From positions 558,001 to 622,000 of the forward strand of contig NZ_JAASUI010000001.1 in NCBI RefSeq assembly GCF_014224155.1: DNA of 64,000 bases, given 5' to 3'. Shown here piece by piece: positions 1 through 8,880 of this stretch; the stretch's first letter is position 1; each line of letters begins with the position of its first letter. The notes under the pieces were generated by a model, which was given only the letters and a program-made list of their open reading frames with translations, had not been told where the DNA came from and did no database searches. Source of the stretch: Listeria cossartiae subsp. cossartiae. Lineage in GTDB: Bacteria; Bacillota; Bacilli; Lactobacillales; Listeriaceae. Both the position numbers and the translations under genes were made by a program.

Positions 1-416
1 TCTAATTGTTTCGCTTGCGCACGTGCAGTCGGATAGTACGGCGCTTCCCGAAGTCCTTTTGATTCTAAAAGGGTATTGCCATCTTCGTCAACTTGTAGGC
101 TAGCTGCTCCACCAACGACAAGTAAGCGCGGCGAAACGGTGCCATTTAAAACAGAAATTAAATGATCAAGCGAAGTGACATGTTTTTCTGCTTCTTCTGG
201 ACTGACCCCGTAAGCATCAACAACGACATTTTGATCGGCTAAATCAGAAAGTGTTAAGTCAAAAATATCTTTTTGTAAAATATTAATATCTTTATGCGTT
301 TGCGTGATTTTTCCGGCGTTTCTAACAATTGCTGTGACTTCGTGGCCCCGACTTTTCGCTTCTTCTAAAATTCTCGAACCAGCTCGGCCTGTAGCACCAA
401 TGATACCAATTTTCAT
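1..416 (-). CDS. NAD(P)H-binding oxidoreductase, YwnB-like (3' end outside window)
   Basis: Seen: a reverse-strand reading frame starts at 416 and runs off the left edge, so only about 138 N-terminal residues are visible. It opens with the Rossmann motif GATGRAG (G7, G10, G13), the dinucleotide-binding signature of the NAD(P)H-binding/NmrA-like short-chain family. A later VVVDAYG-VSPEEAEKH stretch resembles B. subtilis YwnB. An AGGGGG ribosome binding site lies just upstream. Known: these are small cytosolic putative NADPH-dependent reductases, substrate unknown. Inference: monocistronic or the first gene of a unit leading leftwards. Confidence 0.8.
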   Translation of the reverse strand, partial: MKIGIIGATGRAGSRILEEAKSRGHEVTAIVRNAGKITQTHKDINILQKDIFDLTLSDLADQNVVVDAYGVSPEEAEKHVTSLDHLISVLNGTVSPRLLVVGGAASLQVDEDGNTLLESKGLREAPYYPTARAQAKQL

Positions 417-499
417 AAAAAAAGCCCCCTATTCATTTTTGTGGAATAGATTCTCGCTTGATAAAAGAATTATTCCCGAAAGAGGGGACCGGAAAACAT

Positions 500-1420
500 T
501 TAATTTTTTGTGGCGTTTGCTAGTTGTTTGATTTTGGCTGCGGAGTAAATGTGGGAAATCGTGAAGATAATTAGTGCTAGCCAGATGAACATGAAGGCGA
601 ACAATTGGATGTGATCGAAACTTTCTTTGAACAGTAAGACGCCGAGTGCGAGCATTAACGTTGGTCCGATATATTGCAAAAACCCGACCATTGTGTAGCT
701 GATTTTTTTCGCAGCAGTAGCAAATAAAAGTAGCGGGATTGCTGTAACGACACCAGCACCAACTAAAATAATATTGGTCTCTGCCGGGTACTGCATTAAT
801 CCATTGGTCGCGAAAAAGATCACATAAATCAGCGCGAATGGTGTAATAATCATCGTTTCAAGCGTTAAACCAGTCCAAACAGAAACAGAAACGACTTTTT
901 TAATTAGCCCATAAAGCGAGAACGTCACGGCCATACCGATTGCTGCCCAAGGAACGGAACCAAGATGCCAAGTAAGAATCAATACGCCGATAGTTGCGGA
1001 AATAACCGCAATAATTTCGCCACGACTTAATCGTTCTTTTAAAATAACCGTTGCAAGCAAGACGTTTACAAGCGGATTTATGTAGTAACCAAGACTTGCT
1101 TCCGTCACGTGACCACTGTTTACCGTATAAATGAATAAATACCAGTTTGCTGTAACTAAAAAAGCTGCCGCAATAATGGCGATAAGCGTTTTCGGTTTAA
1201 GCAGCACATCTTTTGTTTCTTGAAAAACCATTGACGCTTTTCGCAAACAAACGATCAAAAATAACATAAAAATAAAAGACCATATAATTCTATAGGCCAA
1301 AATCTCCATTGGTGGGACATTTGTGACTAACTTCCAGTAAATCGGAAGGACGCCCCAACACACGTACGCGAGAGCTCCAGCGATGATTCCGCCTAGCTGT
1401 CCGTTTTGTTTATTTTCCAT
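500..1420 (-). CDS. rarD: RarD/EamA-family permease
   Basis: A 306-residue, strongly hydrophobic protein with about ten membrane segments, the usual size and layout of RarD (two EamA repeats). The N-terminal GALAYVCWGVLPIYWK and the central LGYYINPLVNVLL match the RarD subgroup of drug/metabolite transporters. The frame is open to 1447, but the start at 1420 is preferred because AAGGGGG lies about 11 bases upstream of it. RarD proteins are inner-membrane carriers of unknown substrate (chloramphenicol resistance was reported for the Pseudomonas founder). It follows the YceI gene on the same strand but is separated from it by a terminator. Confidence 0.85.
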   Translation of the reverse strand: MENKQNGQLGGIIAGALAYVCWGVLPIYWKLVTNVPPMEILAYRIIWSFIFMLFLIVCLRKASMVFQETKDVLLKPKTLIAIIAAAFLVTANWYLFIYTVNSGHVTEASLGYYINPLVNVLLATVILKERLSRGEIIAVISATIGVLILTWHLGSVPWAAIGMAVTFSLYGLIKKVVSVSVWTGLTLETMIITPFALIYVIFFATNGLMQYPAETNIILVGAGVVTAIPLLLFATAAKKISYTMVGFLQYIGPTLMLALGVLLFKESFDHIQLFAFMFIWLALIIFTISHIYSAAKIKQLANATKN

Positions 1421-1483
1421 AGCGATGTTAGCCCCCTTTTTAAACAATAGAACTATTTTAGCTTAAAAGGGCGAATAAAGCTA

Positions 1484-1519
1484 CAAAAAAAACTACGAAT
1501 AGGCTGGCTACTCGTAGTT
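1484..1519 (-). terminator. Rho-independent terminator of the YceI gene
   Basis: AACTACGA (1491-1498) pairs with TCGTAGTT (1512-1519). On the minus strand the stem is followed by a run of T (1484-1490 in complement). It sits directly after the yceI-like stop. Confidence 0.8.
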
Positions 1520-1526
1520 CTTGACC

Positions 1527-2057
1527 TTATTTGCTTGCTTCAATTTGGATGTTTAATTTTACTTCGTCGCCGATAAGTACGCCACCAGTTTCTAACGCAG
1601 CATTGTAATTAAGGCCAAAGTCTTTACGGTTGAATTTACCTTTTGCTTCAAAGCCGGCTACCATGTTACCAGTGTTTGGATCTTTTCCAGTTCCTTCGTA
1701 GCTTACTTCTAGTGTAAGAGGTTTCGTTACGTCGCGAATAGTTAAGTCACCAGTCACTTCGTATTCATCGTCGCCGTCAGCTGTAATTTTTGTTGCTGTA
1801 AAAGTAACGTTTGGATATTTTTCTACATTAAAGAAGTCTTCGCTTTTCAAATGACCATCACGTTGCGCTTGACGAGTGTCAACAGAAGCTGCTGCAACAG
1901 AGAAGTTTAATTTGGCAGATGTTAAATCTTCTGGATCCATTTCGATGTCCGCTGTGAAATCGCTGAATACACCTTTTACTTTTGATACCATCATGTGTTT
2001 TACTTGAAATTCGATTGAACTATGTGCTGGGTCTACGTTCCATTTTTCTACTGTCAT
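1527..2057 (-). CDS. YceI-family polyisoprenoid-binding-like protein
   Basis: A 176-residue protein covering the whole YceI lipocalin-like beta barrel. It begins VDPAHSSIEFQVKHMMVSKVKG, carries the typical DGHLKSEDFFNVEKYPNVTF core and ends in LNIQIEA. Known: YceI barrels bind long isoprenoid or amide lipids. Many are periplasmic, but this one has no signal peptide and should be cytosolic. GGAGG lies 8 bases before the ATG. Its upstream region holds a good sigma-B-type promoter, and I recall lmo0796 being listed in the Listeria sigma-B regulon. A divergent MarR-like gene lies 250 bp upstream. Confidence 0.9.
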   Translation of the reverse strand: MTVEKWNVDPAHSSIEFQVKHMMVSKVKGVFSDFTADIEMDPEDLTSAKLNFSVAAASVDTRQAQRDGHLKSEDFFNVEKYPNVTFTATKITADGDDEYEVTGDLTIRDVTKPLTLEVSYEGTGKDPNTGNMVAGFEAKGKFNRKDFGLNYNAALETGGVLIGDEVKLNIQIEASK

Positions 2058-2106
2058 TGTTTCATTCCTCCAAATATGTTTTTTATAAAAGCATTCTCTT
2101 ATAATC

Positions 2107-2131
2107 TAGCCCAAATCAATTAAGCTTAAAC
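2107..2131 (-). promoter_or_regulatory. Sigma-B-like promoter for the YceI gene
   Basis: Read on the minus strand: GTTT (2131-2128), 15 bases, then GGGCTA (2112-2107), about 50 bases upstream of the YceI start. This is close to the sigma-B consensus GTTT-N13-15-GGGWAW. Assigned by pattern only. Confidence 0.5.
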
Positions 2132-2308
2132 CTTTGAAAAAATACTTTTACGCCTTAGAAAAGCAATTGCTTAACTGTTTATGAGTAAACTATATCACAC
2201 TTACTTTTAATAAGCAACTATTAAAACGTAATACAAATATGTTTTTTTCGTAAATATGATTGAGTTTTTCTGCTAAAGTGCGTAGAATAGGTTAAAAGAG
2301 GAGGTTGG

Positions 2309-2773
2309 ATGATGGTAGGAATTAATACAGATACAGAAAATATTAGTGAACTATTAAAGACGTATTGGTCGATTCAACGGATTTCTGCGGGATATGCGGA
2401 TCAGAACGCGGCGAGTTTAGGACTAACCATTCAGCAACTTGCGATGATAAATGTGATTTACAGCACACCAGGAATTTCGGTGGCAGATTTAACGAAACGA
2501 CTAATCATCACGGGAAGCTCTGCAGCAGCGAATGTGGACGGATTAATCAGCCTAGGTTTAGTAGTGAAATTAAACAAAACAATCCCAAGTGACAGCATGG
2601 ATTTAAAATTGAAGCTCTCTAAAAAAGGAGAAGACTTATCGAAACGCTCCACTGCAAACGCTTTTATGTATAAAGCAATGATGAAAGTGTTCGAACATCT
2701 CACAGAAAACGAAATAGAAGAACTTATTCACTTAAATAAAAAAGTAGAAACCTTGCTGAAAAAGAGTAAATAA
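2309..2773 (+). CDS. MarR-like winged-helix transcriptional regulator
   Basis: A 154-residue protein with a MarR-type arrangement: N-terminal dimerisation helices, a winged helix from about residue 38 to 105 (ISVADLTKRLIITGSSAAANVDGLISLGLV as recognition region, then a LKLKLSKKGEDLSKR wing) and a C-terminal dimerisation helix. GAGGAGG lies 5-6 bases before ATG 2309; ATG 2312 is an alternative. It is divergent to the YceI gene, so mutual or autoregulation is possible, but no operator was identified. Ligand unknown. Confidence 0.75.
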   Translation: MMVGINTDTENISELLKTYWSIQRISAGYADQNAASLGLTIQQLAMINVIYSTPGISVADLTKRLIITGSSAAANVDGLISLGLVVKLNKTIPSDSMDLKLKLSKKGEDLSKRSTANAFMYKAMMKVFEHLTENEIEELIHLNKKVETLLKKSK

Positions 2774-2824
2774 AAACATCTCCTGTATCATTCAAGTAAA
2801 AATGAATGAACAAGAGATGTTTTT
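2774..2824. terminator. Bidirectional terminator between MarR gene and lysP
   Basis: AAACATCTC (2774-2782) pairs with GAGATGTTT (2814-2822), with an inner TCATTCA/TGAATGA pair. It has T runs on the plus strand and A runs before it, serving the two convergent genes. Confidence 0.85.
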
Positions 2825-4285
2825 TTATTTTTGATCAAATTTGCAGTCTTCCAGTGGGATGACTTTGGTTTTATTGGTAAATTTATACGATAACCAGAAA
2901 ACGAGGAAAATAGGGAGGCCGATATAAGAAATACCGATTTTTTGCCACCAAGCCGCATTAGTAAATTCTGGTTTTAAAAATGCCGCATAATCTTGCCCAA
3001 CAATAACTAAAATACATAAAATGAGCGCTAAAATCGGACCAAATGGGAAAAATTTCGCTTTATATTTTAGTTCGTTTAAGTCGTGACCTTGTTTAACGAA
3101 GGCTTTGCGGAACCGATAATGACTAACCGCGATGCCAACCCAAGCAATAAATCCAGTTAAACCGGACGCAGATAGCAACCACGTATAAATGACCGTTCCA
3201 TTTTCCGTGAGCGTTGTAATAAATGTCATTGCGCCAACAATCGTCGTAACAATTAAAGCTGCCATCGGGATACCGCGACGGTTTACTTTACCTAAGAATT
3301 TAGGGGCTTTTTTGTCGCGAGCCATTGCCCAAAGCATTCTTGTCGAAGCGTAAAGACCTGAGTTACCCGCGGATAGCACAGAAGTCAGGATAACGGCATT
3401 CATCACCGAGGCCGCAAACGCAAGGCCCGCTTTTTCAAACACGAGCGTAAATGGACTAATTGCCACATCTGTCGCCTCAGCGCTAAGTAAATTAGGATTA
3501 GTATAAGGAATAATCATTCCAATAATGAAAATCGCGAAAATATAAAATAATAAAATCCGCCAGAAAACTTGTTTAATCGCTTTTGGCACGCTAGTTTCTG
3601 GAGTAGCACTTTCACCAGCCGCGATCCCAACCATTTCCGTTCCCTGGAAAGAAAATCCGGCAATCAAGAACGTCCCTAGTATCGCGAAAAATCCACCTTT
3701 GAACGGAGCATCGCCAGCTGTAAAGTTAGAAAAGCCAATAACTTCGCCGCCAAGAATTCCGACAATCGTAAGTACACCAACGATAAGGAAAATAATAACG
3801 GTGGCTACTTTAATAATTGAGAACCAATACTCTGATTCTCCGTAAGCTTTTACCGATAGTGCATTTAAGCCGAAAATCAACAATAAGAAAATCGCGCTCC
3901 ACAACCAAGCAGGGGTGTTCGGCAACCAAAATTGAACAATAATTGCCGCGGTGGAAATATCGACTGCCAGCGTAATCGCCCAGTTAAACCAATAATTCCA
4001 ACCCAGTGCAAAGCCGAAAGCCGGATCAACAAACCGACTAGCATACGTACTAAATGAACCAGAAACCGGCATATACGTAGCCATTTCTCCTAAACTGGTC
4101 ATTAAAAAGTAAACCATAATTCCAATTGCGATATAAGCAACTAATGCTCCGCCAGGTCCGGCCGTATGAATCGCATTCCCACTCGCTAAAAATAAGCCAG
4201 TCCCAATTGATCCACCAATCGCTATCATAGATAGATGCCTTGTTTTTAAGTCACGACGTATTTCGCCGTGTGTTTCTTTTTTCAC
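2825..4285 (-). CDS. lysP: Lysine-specific APC permease LysP
   Basis: A 486-residue APC-superfamily permease with about 12 membrane segments. The signature GGSIGTGLFLASG lies at residues 24-36, followed by the SLGEMATYMPVSGSF segment typical of basic or aromatic amino-acid/proton symporters of the LysP group. The start is GTG, with GGGAG seven bases upstream. The decisive point for substrate is the leader: a full lysine riboswitch precedes it on the same strand, so the transporter should be made only when lysine is scarce. It corresponds to lmo0798 from memory. It is monocistronic, ending at a bidirectional terminator. Confidence 0.92.
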   Translation of the reverse strand: MKKETHGEIRRDLKTRHLSMIAIGGSIGTGLFLASGNAIHTAGPGGALVAYIAIGIMVYFLMTSLGEMATYMPVSGSFSTYASRFVDPAFGFALGWNYWFNWAITLAVDISTAAIIVQFWLPNTPAWLWSAIFLLLIFGLNALSVKAYGESEYWFSIIKVATVIIFLIVGVLTIVGILGGEVIGFSNFTAGDAPFKGGFFAILGTFLIAGFSFQGTEMVGIAAGESATPETSVPKAIKQVFWRILLFYIFAIFIIGMIIPYTNPNLLSAEATDVAISPFTLVFEKAGLAFAASVMNAVILTSVLSAGNSGLYASTRMLWAMARDKKAPKFLGKVNRRGIPMAALIVTTIVGAMTFITTLTENGTVIYTWLLSASGLTGFIAWVGIAVSHYRFRKAFVKQGHDLNELKYKAKFFPFGPILALILCILVIVGQDYAAFLKPEFTNAAWWQKIGISYIGLPIFLVFWLSYKFTNKTKVIPLEDCKFDQK

Positions 4286-4327
4286 TATTAATCTCCCTTT
4301 CTTTTATCAGAGGAAGTGCGCAAAAAA

Positions 4328-4600
4328 ACAGCCAATCTGCAAGAAATTGGCTGTTACGTATTTTACCAACATCATTTTGTCAGATAGCACACCTACAAGA
4401 AATTTCGACAAATTCTTATAGCAGTCCAGCCCCTTTAGGAAACTGTCCCAACAACTATTTCTAAACAAAGAGAAAATAGTTACTTCGGCGATCAACCTGT
4501 TCGTTTTTTGTCAGTGGCGTCTTTGTTTCGCCTCGAAAAAATTACTAGTGAATCTCGCAACCTCTACCTCACCATTTGGATGAGGGTTTATATTTGATTA
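4328..4600 (-). promoter_or_regulatory. Lysine riboswitch (L-box) with terminator
   Basis: On the minus strand the leader contains the L-box hallmark GAGGTAGAGGTTGCG (complement of about 4556-4570), then GCCGAAG and the GGGGCTGG block. It ends in a strong hairpin, ACAGCCAAT/ATTGGCTGT (complement of 4328-4336 and 4346-4354), followed by seven Ts. Known: lysine binding favours the terminator, switching off the transporter downstream. The order promoter, aptamer, terminator, lysP is complete. Confidence 0.92.
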
Positions 4601-4607
4601 TTTACCC

Positions 4608-4636
4608 ATAATAACGGAAAATGGGCTATTTTGCAA
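4608..4636 (-). promoter_or_regulatory. Sigma-A promoter of the lysine riboswitch/lysP
   Basis: On the minus strand TTGCAA (4636-4631), 17 bases, TATTAT (4613-4608). This places the transcription start at about 4600, just before the aptamer, and the -35 box next to the stop codon of the upstream LOV-STAS gene. Confidence 0.65.
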
Positions 4637-4642
4637 TACGTT

Positions 4643-5404
4643 TTAGTAAAATTGTAATGCTTCTTTGATAGTGCTGTAAGTAGTTAGGCTGGCTAGACTT
4701 TCTTCGTAGCGAATTAAAGTCATGGCAAATTTAGGCGAAATTCCAGTAATAATTAGCTCTACACCAGTTAATTTCATAAATCCATGGAACTTCACGAGGT
4801 TCATCACGGCATCTTCATTAAAGTCAGCTAGCCCAGAAAGATCCATGATTAAATAATCTTCTTTGCCGTGATCCATATACTCGCTCACATATTCCGACAT
4901 ATGCTGGAAACGGTCATGCGTTAAAGAGCCAATCAGTGGCAATACACAAATATTTTCTTTAATCGGGACAATCGGCGTGGACAGTTTCTCAATTTCGCGT
5001 AACGATTTTTCGAGTTCCAGTTGATAGTCGTGTTCGTTCGTCACATCTTTTTGAATGCCGACAAAATACAAATGCTCATTATCATCGTAAATCGGTTCAA
5101 TCGTAAGTTCATTCATAAAAGAAGTGCCATCTTTTCGGTAATTTTTTAGTAAAACATTCGCAGTTGATTTTTGGTTTATGGCTTGACGGATTTTTGCAAC
5201 CTCTTCTTTGTCGGTATCATCTCCTTGCAAAAAGTGACAATTAGAGCCAAGAGCTTCTTCTTTCGCATAACCAGTAATATTTTCAAACCCGTTGTTCACA
5301 AAAATGATTGGATTATCTTGTTGCTCAGGATCTGTAATAATTACTCCTACGCTAGACAAATTTAATGCTTTTAAAATAACATCGAATTTTGGATAAGCGG
5401 TCAT
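4643..5404 (-). CDS. Blue-light photoreceptor, LOV-STAS (Lmo0799/YtvA type)
   Basis: A 253-residue protein: LOV/PAS domain at about residues 10-115, linker helix, and STAS domain from about 150 to the end. The flavin-adduct cysteine is Cys56 in the motif NCHFLQG; NNGF and the ENITGY segment complete the FMN pocket. Known: in B. subtilis YtvA and L. monocytogenes Lmo0799, blue light forms a cysteinyl-FMN adduct and the STAS domain feeds the stressosome, raising sigma-B activity. The frame extends to 5467, but ATG 5404 has GGGGGAG at 10 bases and gives the known 253-residue length. Confidence 0.93.
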   Translation of the reverse strand: MTAYPKFDVILKALNLSSVGVIITDPEQQDNPIIFVNNGFENITGYAKEEALGSNCHFLQGDDTDKEEVAKIRQAINQKSTANVLLKNYRKDGTSFMNELTIEPIYDDNEHLYFVGIQKDVTNEHDYQLELEKSLREIEKLSTPIVPIKENICVLPLIGSLTHDRFQHMSEYVSEYMDHGKEDYLIMDLSGLADFNEDAVMNLVKFHGFMKLTGVELIITGISPKFAMTLIRYEESLASLTTYSTIKEALQFY

Positions 5405-5557
5405 CTGCGTGTTTCTCCCCCTTTGTACATACAAACCTATCATACCACGCAAATGAACGAAAACCAAAATGCCAAACTTGTGAAATTTATCGTGTCTGAG
5501 CAGAGGAGGGGAAATCGCGCTGGGGCAGGTGTATAATAGACTTAGAGGTGATTAGTT

Positions 5558-5911
5558 ATGTATATAACATTTACAGATAGCGCCAAGGATCGGCTTCGAG
5601 CACTACGGTCGAATTTAGAAGGACAATTGCATTTGTATTATGATACAGAAGGCTGTTCTTGTGAAAATAGTGGTATTTTTACACTTCGATTGGTAGATGG
5701 GAAAACTGCAGAGGACGATGAAATTGAATCCAACATTGGTCCAGTGCTGATTAAACGTTGGACGGAAATTTTTTTAGAAGAAGCGTTGATTATTGATTAT
5801 GATGACACGCAAAAAACGCTTATGTTAAAAAGTGACGGCCAGTATTATAATCGCAATTTACTACTTGTGACGAATCAAGATGAGGTCGTTAGCTGCCCAG
5901 TAACTTTATAA
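5558..5911 (+). CDS. HesB/IscA-fold (iron-sulfur cluster biosynthesis family) protein
   Basis: A 117-residue protein like B. subtilis YqkB. The N-terminal TDSAKDRLRAL helix and beta strands resemble the HesB/IscA fold (Fe-S_biosyn), with an EGCSCENSG loop and a C-terminal VVSCPV cysteine. The canonical A-type carrier CGCG motif is absent, so a role in cluster delivery is uncertain. AGAGGTGAT lies a few bases before the ATG. Monocistronic, with a terminator directly after. Confidence 0.75.
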   Translation: MYITFTDSAKDRLRALRSNLEGQLHLYYDTEGCSCENSGIFTLRLVDGKTAEDDEIESNIGPVLIKRWTEIFLEEALIIDYDDTQKTLMLKSDGQYYNRNLLLVTNQDEVVSCPVTL

Positions 5912-5920
5912 ATAGAAACG

Positions 5921-5954
5921 AAGCCTAGAGTAATTTTTATTCTAGGCTTTTTTA
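5921..5954 (+). terminator. Rho-independent terminator
   Basis: AAGCCTAGA (5921-5929) pairs with TCTAGGCTT (5941-5949), followed by TTTTT. Confidence 0.85.
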
Positions 5955-6061
5955 TGAAAATTTCATGAGAAAGTGGTGAAACTTTAGACATATAGTTACA
6001 CGGACCTCGGTTTTGTAGTAACATGGAATAGGAAGTTTATACATATGGAAGGAGTGTCATC

Positions 6062-6700
6062 ATGGAACAACCATCAGTTGATGAACTGAAAAACTGGCGA
6101 AATGTTATGCTGCTTCACCGTTTTGCACTGGAAGAAGTAAACACGAAGCTTAAAATATTGAATGAAGAATTTCAATTTATTCATGACTATAATCCGATGG
6201 AACATTTGAAGTCACGTGTAAAGTCGCTGGAGAGTATTGGAGCAAAATTAGAAAAGAAGCAGGTTGATATTACCCCGGAAAACGCGCTCAAATATGTACA
6301 TGATATTGCTGGAATTCGGATTACTTGTTCCTTTGTATCAGATATTTTTAGAATTCACGAAATGCTTGCCGGGCAAAGCGACATAACGATTAAACGTGTA
6401 AAGGATTATGTGACTAACCCGAAACCGAATGGCTATCGGAGTTTGCATTTACTTTGCGAAGTACCAGTTTTCCTGACAAATCGTTCTGAGAAAATGACCG
6501 TGGAAATTCAAATTCGGACAGTTGCAATGGATTTTTGGGCGAGCTTGGAGCATAAAATTTACTACAAATATCAACAAGAAGCACCTGAGGAACTAGTGAA
6601 CGAATTGCAAGATGCCGCACGAATCATCACCCATTTAGATGAGAAAATGAAAAACTTAAATGATCAAATTGACAAGTATAAAAAAGAGAAAGAAAAGTAA
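6062..6700 (+). CDS. relP: Small alarmone synthetase RelP ((p)ppGpp synthetase)
   Basis: A 212-residue single-domain RelA/SpoT synthetase without HD hydrolase, TGS or ACT domains. Conserved blocks are visible in order: DIAGIRITCSF (about 84-94), the KPNGYRSLHL nucleotide loop (about 119-128), VEIQIRT (about 146-152) and WASLEHKIYYK. It has a coiled C-terminal helix. Known: small synthetases transfer pyrophosphate from ATP to GDP/GTP. Listeria has RelA, RelP (lmo0802) and RelQ (lmo0967), and this position fits RelP. GGAAGGAG lies before the ATG. Monocistronic. An HD protein of the alarmone-hydrolase type lies 9 kb downstream. Confidence 0.9.
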   Translation: MEQPSVDELKNWRNVMLLHRFALEEVNTKLKILNEEFQFIHDYNPMEHLKSRVKSLESIGAKLEKKQVDITPENALKYVHDIAGIRITCSFVSDIFRIHEMLAGQSDITIKRVKDYVTNPKPNGYRSLHLLCEVPVFLTNRSEKMTVEIQIRTVAMDFWASLEHKIYYKYQQEAPEELVNELQDAARIITHLDEKMKNLNDQIDKYKKEKEK

Positions 6701-6710
6701 CTTCATAATT

Positions 6711-6763
6711 AGCTTTATTTCTTTGCGAATGGGATGGATGCAAAGAAATAAAGCTGTTTTATA
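6711..6763 (+). terminator. Terminator of relP
   Basis: A perfect 16-bp stem, AGCTTTATTTCTTTGC (6711-6726) with its complement at 6740-6755, then TTTT. Confidence 0.85.
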
Positions 6764-6827
6764 TTTGCGGGATAATCTATTTTGCTTCATAATAATATAG
6801 AGGAAAAAGGAAAGGGGACTTTACATA

Positions 6828-8876
6828 TTGGAGATATTTTTATATGTTTTAGCATTACTTGTTGCGATTTTTATTTCTAATTTATTAAACCGATTTGTGC
6901 CCTTTGTATCCGTACCGCTGATTCAAATTGGCCTAGGTGTGATTATCGCGATTATGCCGATTACATTTGATTTACAACTGAATCCGGAACTTTTTCTTGT
7001 GATGTTTATTGCACCTTTATTATTTAATGATGGAAGACAGACGGATAAAGCAGCACTTTGGGGAATGCGAATGCCGATTTTGGTTCTCGCGCTTGGCCTT
7101 GTGTTTGCAACGGTTGTTGTGATTGGGTATTTTGTCCATTGGATGATTCCAACGATTCCACTCGCGGCGGCGTTTGCTCTTGCAGCAGCTCTTGCGCCAA
7201 CTGATGCTGTGGCAGTGAGTTCACTTTCCGGACGAATAAACTTGCCAAAACGAATTATGAATTTGCTCGAAGGAGAAGCGCTTATTAATGATGCTTCTGG
7301 TTTAGTTGCGTTCCAATTTGCCATTGCTGCAATGGTTACTGGTGTTTTCAGTCTAATGGATGCGAGCATTAGCTTTTTTGTAATTGCGATTGGTGGGATT
7401 TTAGTCGGTTTAGCACTTAGTTGGTTGAAATTTAGACTTTTAAAATGGGTTCGTGGCTTAGGGATGGAAGACGTCACATTCCATATGTTAATCCAAATTT
7501 TAACGCCATTTATTATTTACTTAGTTGCTGAAGAATTTCATGTTTCGGGGATTTTGGCGGTAGTTGCGGCTGGGATTATGCACTCAATGGAACAAAAGAA
7601 AATGGATCCGCAATTGGTGAAATTAAATGTTGTTTCGCAAAGCACATGGTCGGTAATTATTTTTGTATTAAATGGGTTAGTTTTTTTACTGCTAGGTACG
7701 CAACTTCCTGCGATTACAGAAGTCGTATGGAATGATTCCGGCAGCAGCAATTTACAAGTAATGGCTTATATTTTATCGATAACGGCTGCGCTGATTTTAC
7801 TACGTTTTCTGTGGGTGTATATTTCATGGAGTATTGGGGCGAAACAGCGACAGAAGCAAAAGAAAAAGACACAATTTCCGAAGATTAGACCAGTGATTTT
7901 AACGTCACTTTCTGGTGTTCGTGGGGCAGTTACGCTTGCCAGTGCGCTTGCGATCCCGTTTTTCTTAGATGATGGCTCACTATTCCCGCAACGCTCACTG
8001 ATTATTTTCATCGCATCAGGTGTCATTCTTTGCACGCTTGTTATTGCGACGTTCATTTTACCGTTACTTGCCAAAAGTGAAGAAGTGACAACGGAAGATG
8101 AACGAGCTGAAATTGCAACGCGGATTCGAATCCTGAGAAACGTGATTAGAGAATTAAAAGAACAGACATTACCAGAAACAAAAGCGGCAACGGATGAAGT
8201 AATTGAAGATTATCGCAGAAGGATTTATGATTTACAGCAAAATAATAATTCAAATCGAGGCATGGACGAAAGAGAACGCGCCAAACGATTAGAAATTATC
8301 CAATGGGAACGCGAAAATACGCAAAAAATGACCGATGAAGGGCTCATTGTTGCAACCGATAGCTATCGTTACCAACACTATCTTAATATGATGGAACAAG
8401 CGATTAAACAGCGCTTCCGAACAAAATTAAAAACAGCGTGGATGTTCCTTTATCGTCTAATAATGCTTGTCATCCACCCGAAAAAATGGGGCAGAATAAC
8501 CCATAAAGTGAAAAAAGGTATTTCTAAAGATAGCGAACGATTCCAAGCGATTCGCAAACTAAGAGAAGAAAACGAAATACTAATTATTTCTAAACTTAAA
8601 GAACAGTTAACAGATGAAAATGCCAATATTATTGGGCCACTAATTACCGAACATACGATGTTTTTGGAGCGGGTTAGAAAAGAACATAGTCCGCGAGGCA
8701 AACGCGCGAAATTCGAACAGAAAAAACGCGAAGTCCAAGTGGTAGCTTTCCAATTAGAACGCGATATTATTCAAAATATGTTTGAAAAAGGCGGAATTTC
8801 CAGAGACTTAGCCCGAGAACTACGCCAAAATTTAAATATGATAGAAACGTATTTATATGATGATTTTATCGAATAA
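6828..8876 (+). CDS. CPA1-family Na+/H+ antiporter
   Basis: A 682-residue protein: about 12 membrane segments over residues 1-420, then a long charged cytosolic tail. Motifs of the NhaP/CPA1 group are visible: ALAPTDAVAVSS (with the cation-binding Asp), EGEALINDASGLVAFQ (the ND pair) and the SGVRGAVTLASALAIP re-entrant segment. It should exchange Na+ (or K+) for protons across the membrane. The start is TTG at 6828, with AAGGGG about 11 bases upstream. The hydrophilic tail of about 260 residues is probably regulatory. Monocistronic. Confidence 0.9.
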   Translation: MEIFLYVLALLVAIFISNLLNRFVPFVSVPLIQIGLGVIIAIMPITFDLQLNPELFLVMFIAPLLFNDGRQTDKAALWGMRMPILVLALGLVFATVVVIGYFVHWMIPTIPLAAAFALAAALAPTDAVAVSSLSGRINLPKRIMNLLEGEALINDASGLVAFQFAIAAMVTGVFSLMDASISFFVIAIGGILVGLALSWLKFRLLKWVRGLGMEDVTFHMLIQILTPFIIYLVAEEFHVSGILAVVAAGIMHSMEQKKMDPQLVKLNVVSQSTWSVIIFVLNGLVFLLLGTQLPAITEVVWNDSGSSNLQVMAYILSITAALILLRFLWVYISWSIGAKQRQKQKKKTQFPKIRPVILTSLSGVRGAVTLASALAIPFFLDDGSLFPQRSLIIFIASGVILCTLVIATFILPLLAKSEEVTTEDERAEIATRIRILRNVIRELKEQTLPETKAATDEVIEDYRRRIYDLQQNNNSNRGMDERERAKRLEIIQWERENTQKMTDEGLIVATDSYRYQHYLNMMEQAIKQRFRTKLKTAWMFLYRLIMLVIHPKKWGRITHKVKKGISKDSERFQAIRKLREENEILIISKLKEQLTDENANIIGPLITEHTMFLERVRKEHSPRGKRAKFEQKKREVQVVAFQLERDIIQNMFEKGGISRDLARELRQNLNMIETYLYDDFIE

Positions 8877-8880
8877 CAGA

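Noticed and set aside
5980..6015. ECF-type promoter (TGAAAC) upstream of relP, as for B. subtilis ywaC
   Set aside because: The TGAAAC is present, but no CGTC/CGTA lies 16-17 bases downstream; only CGGA at 18, so not supported.
7024..8701. Several reverse-strand ORFs inside the antiporter gene
   Set aside because: They are shadows of a well-supported gene, with low-complexity composition and no ribosome sites.
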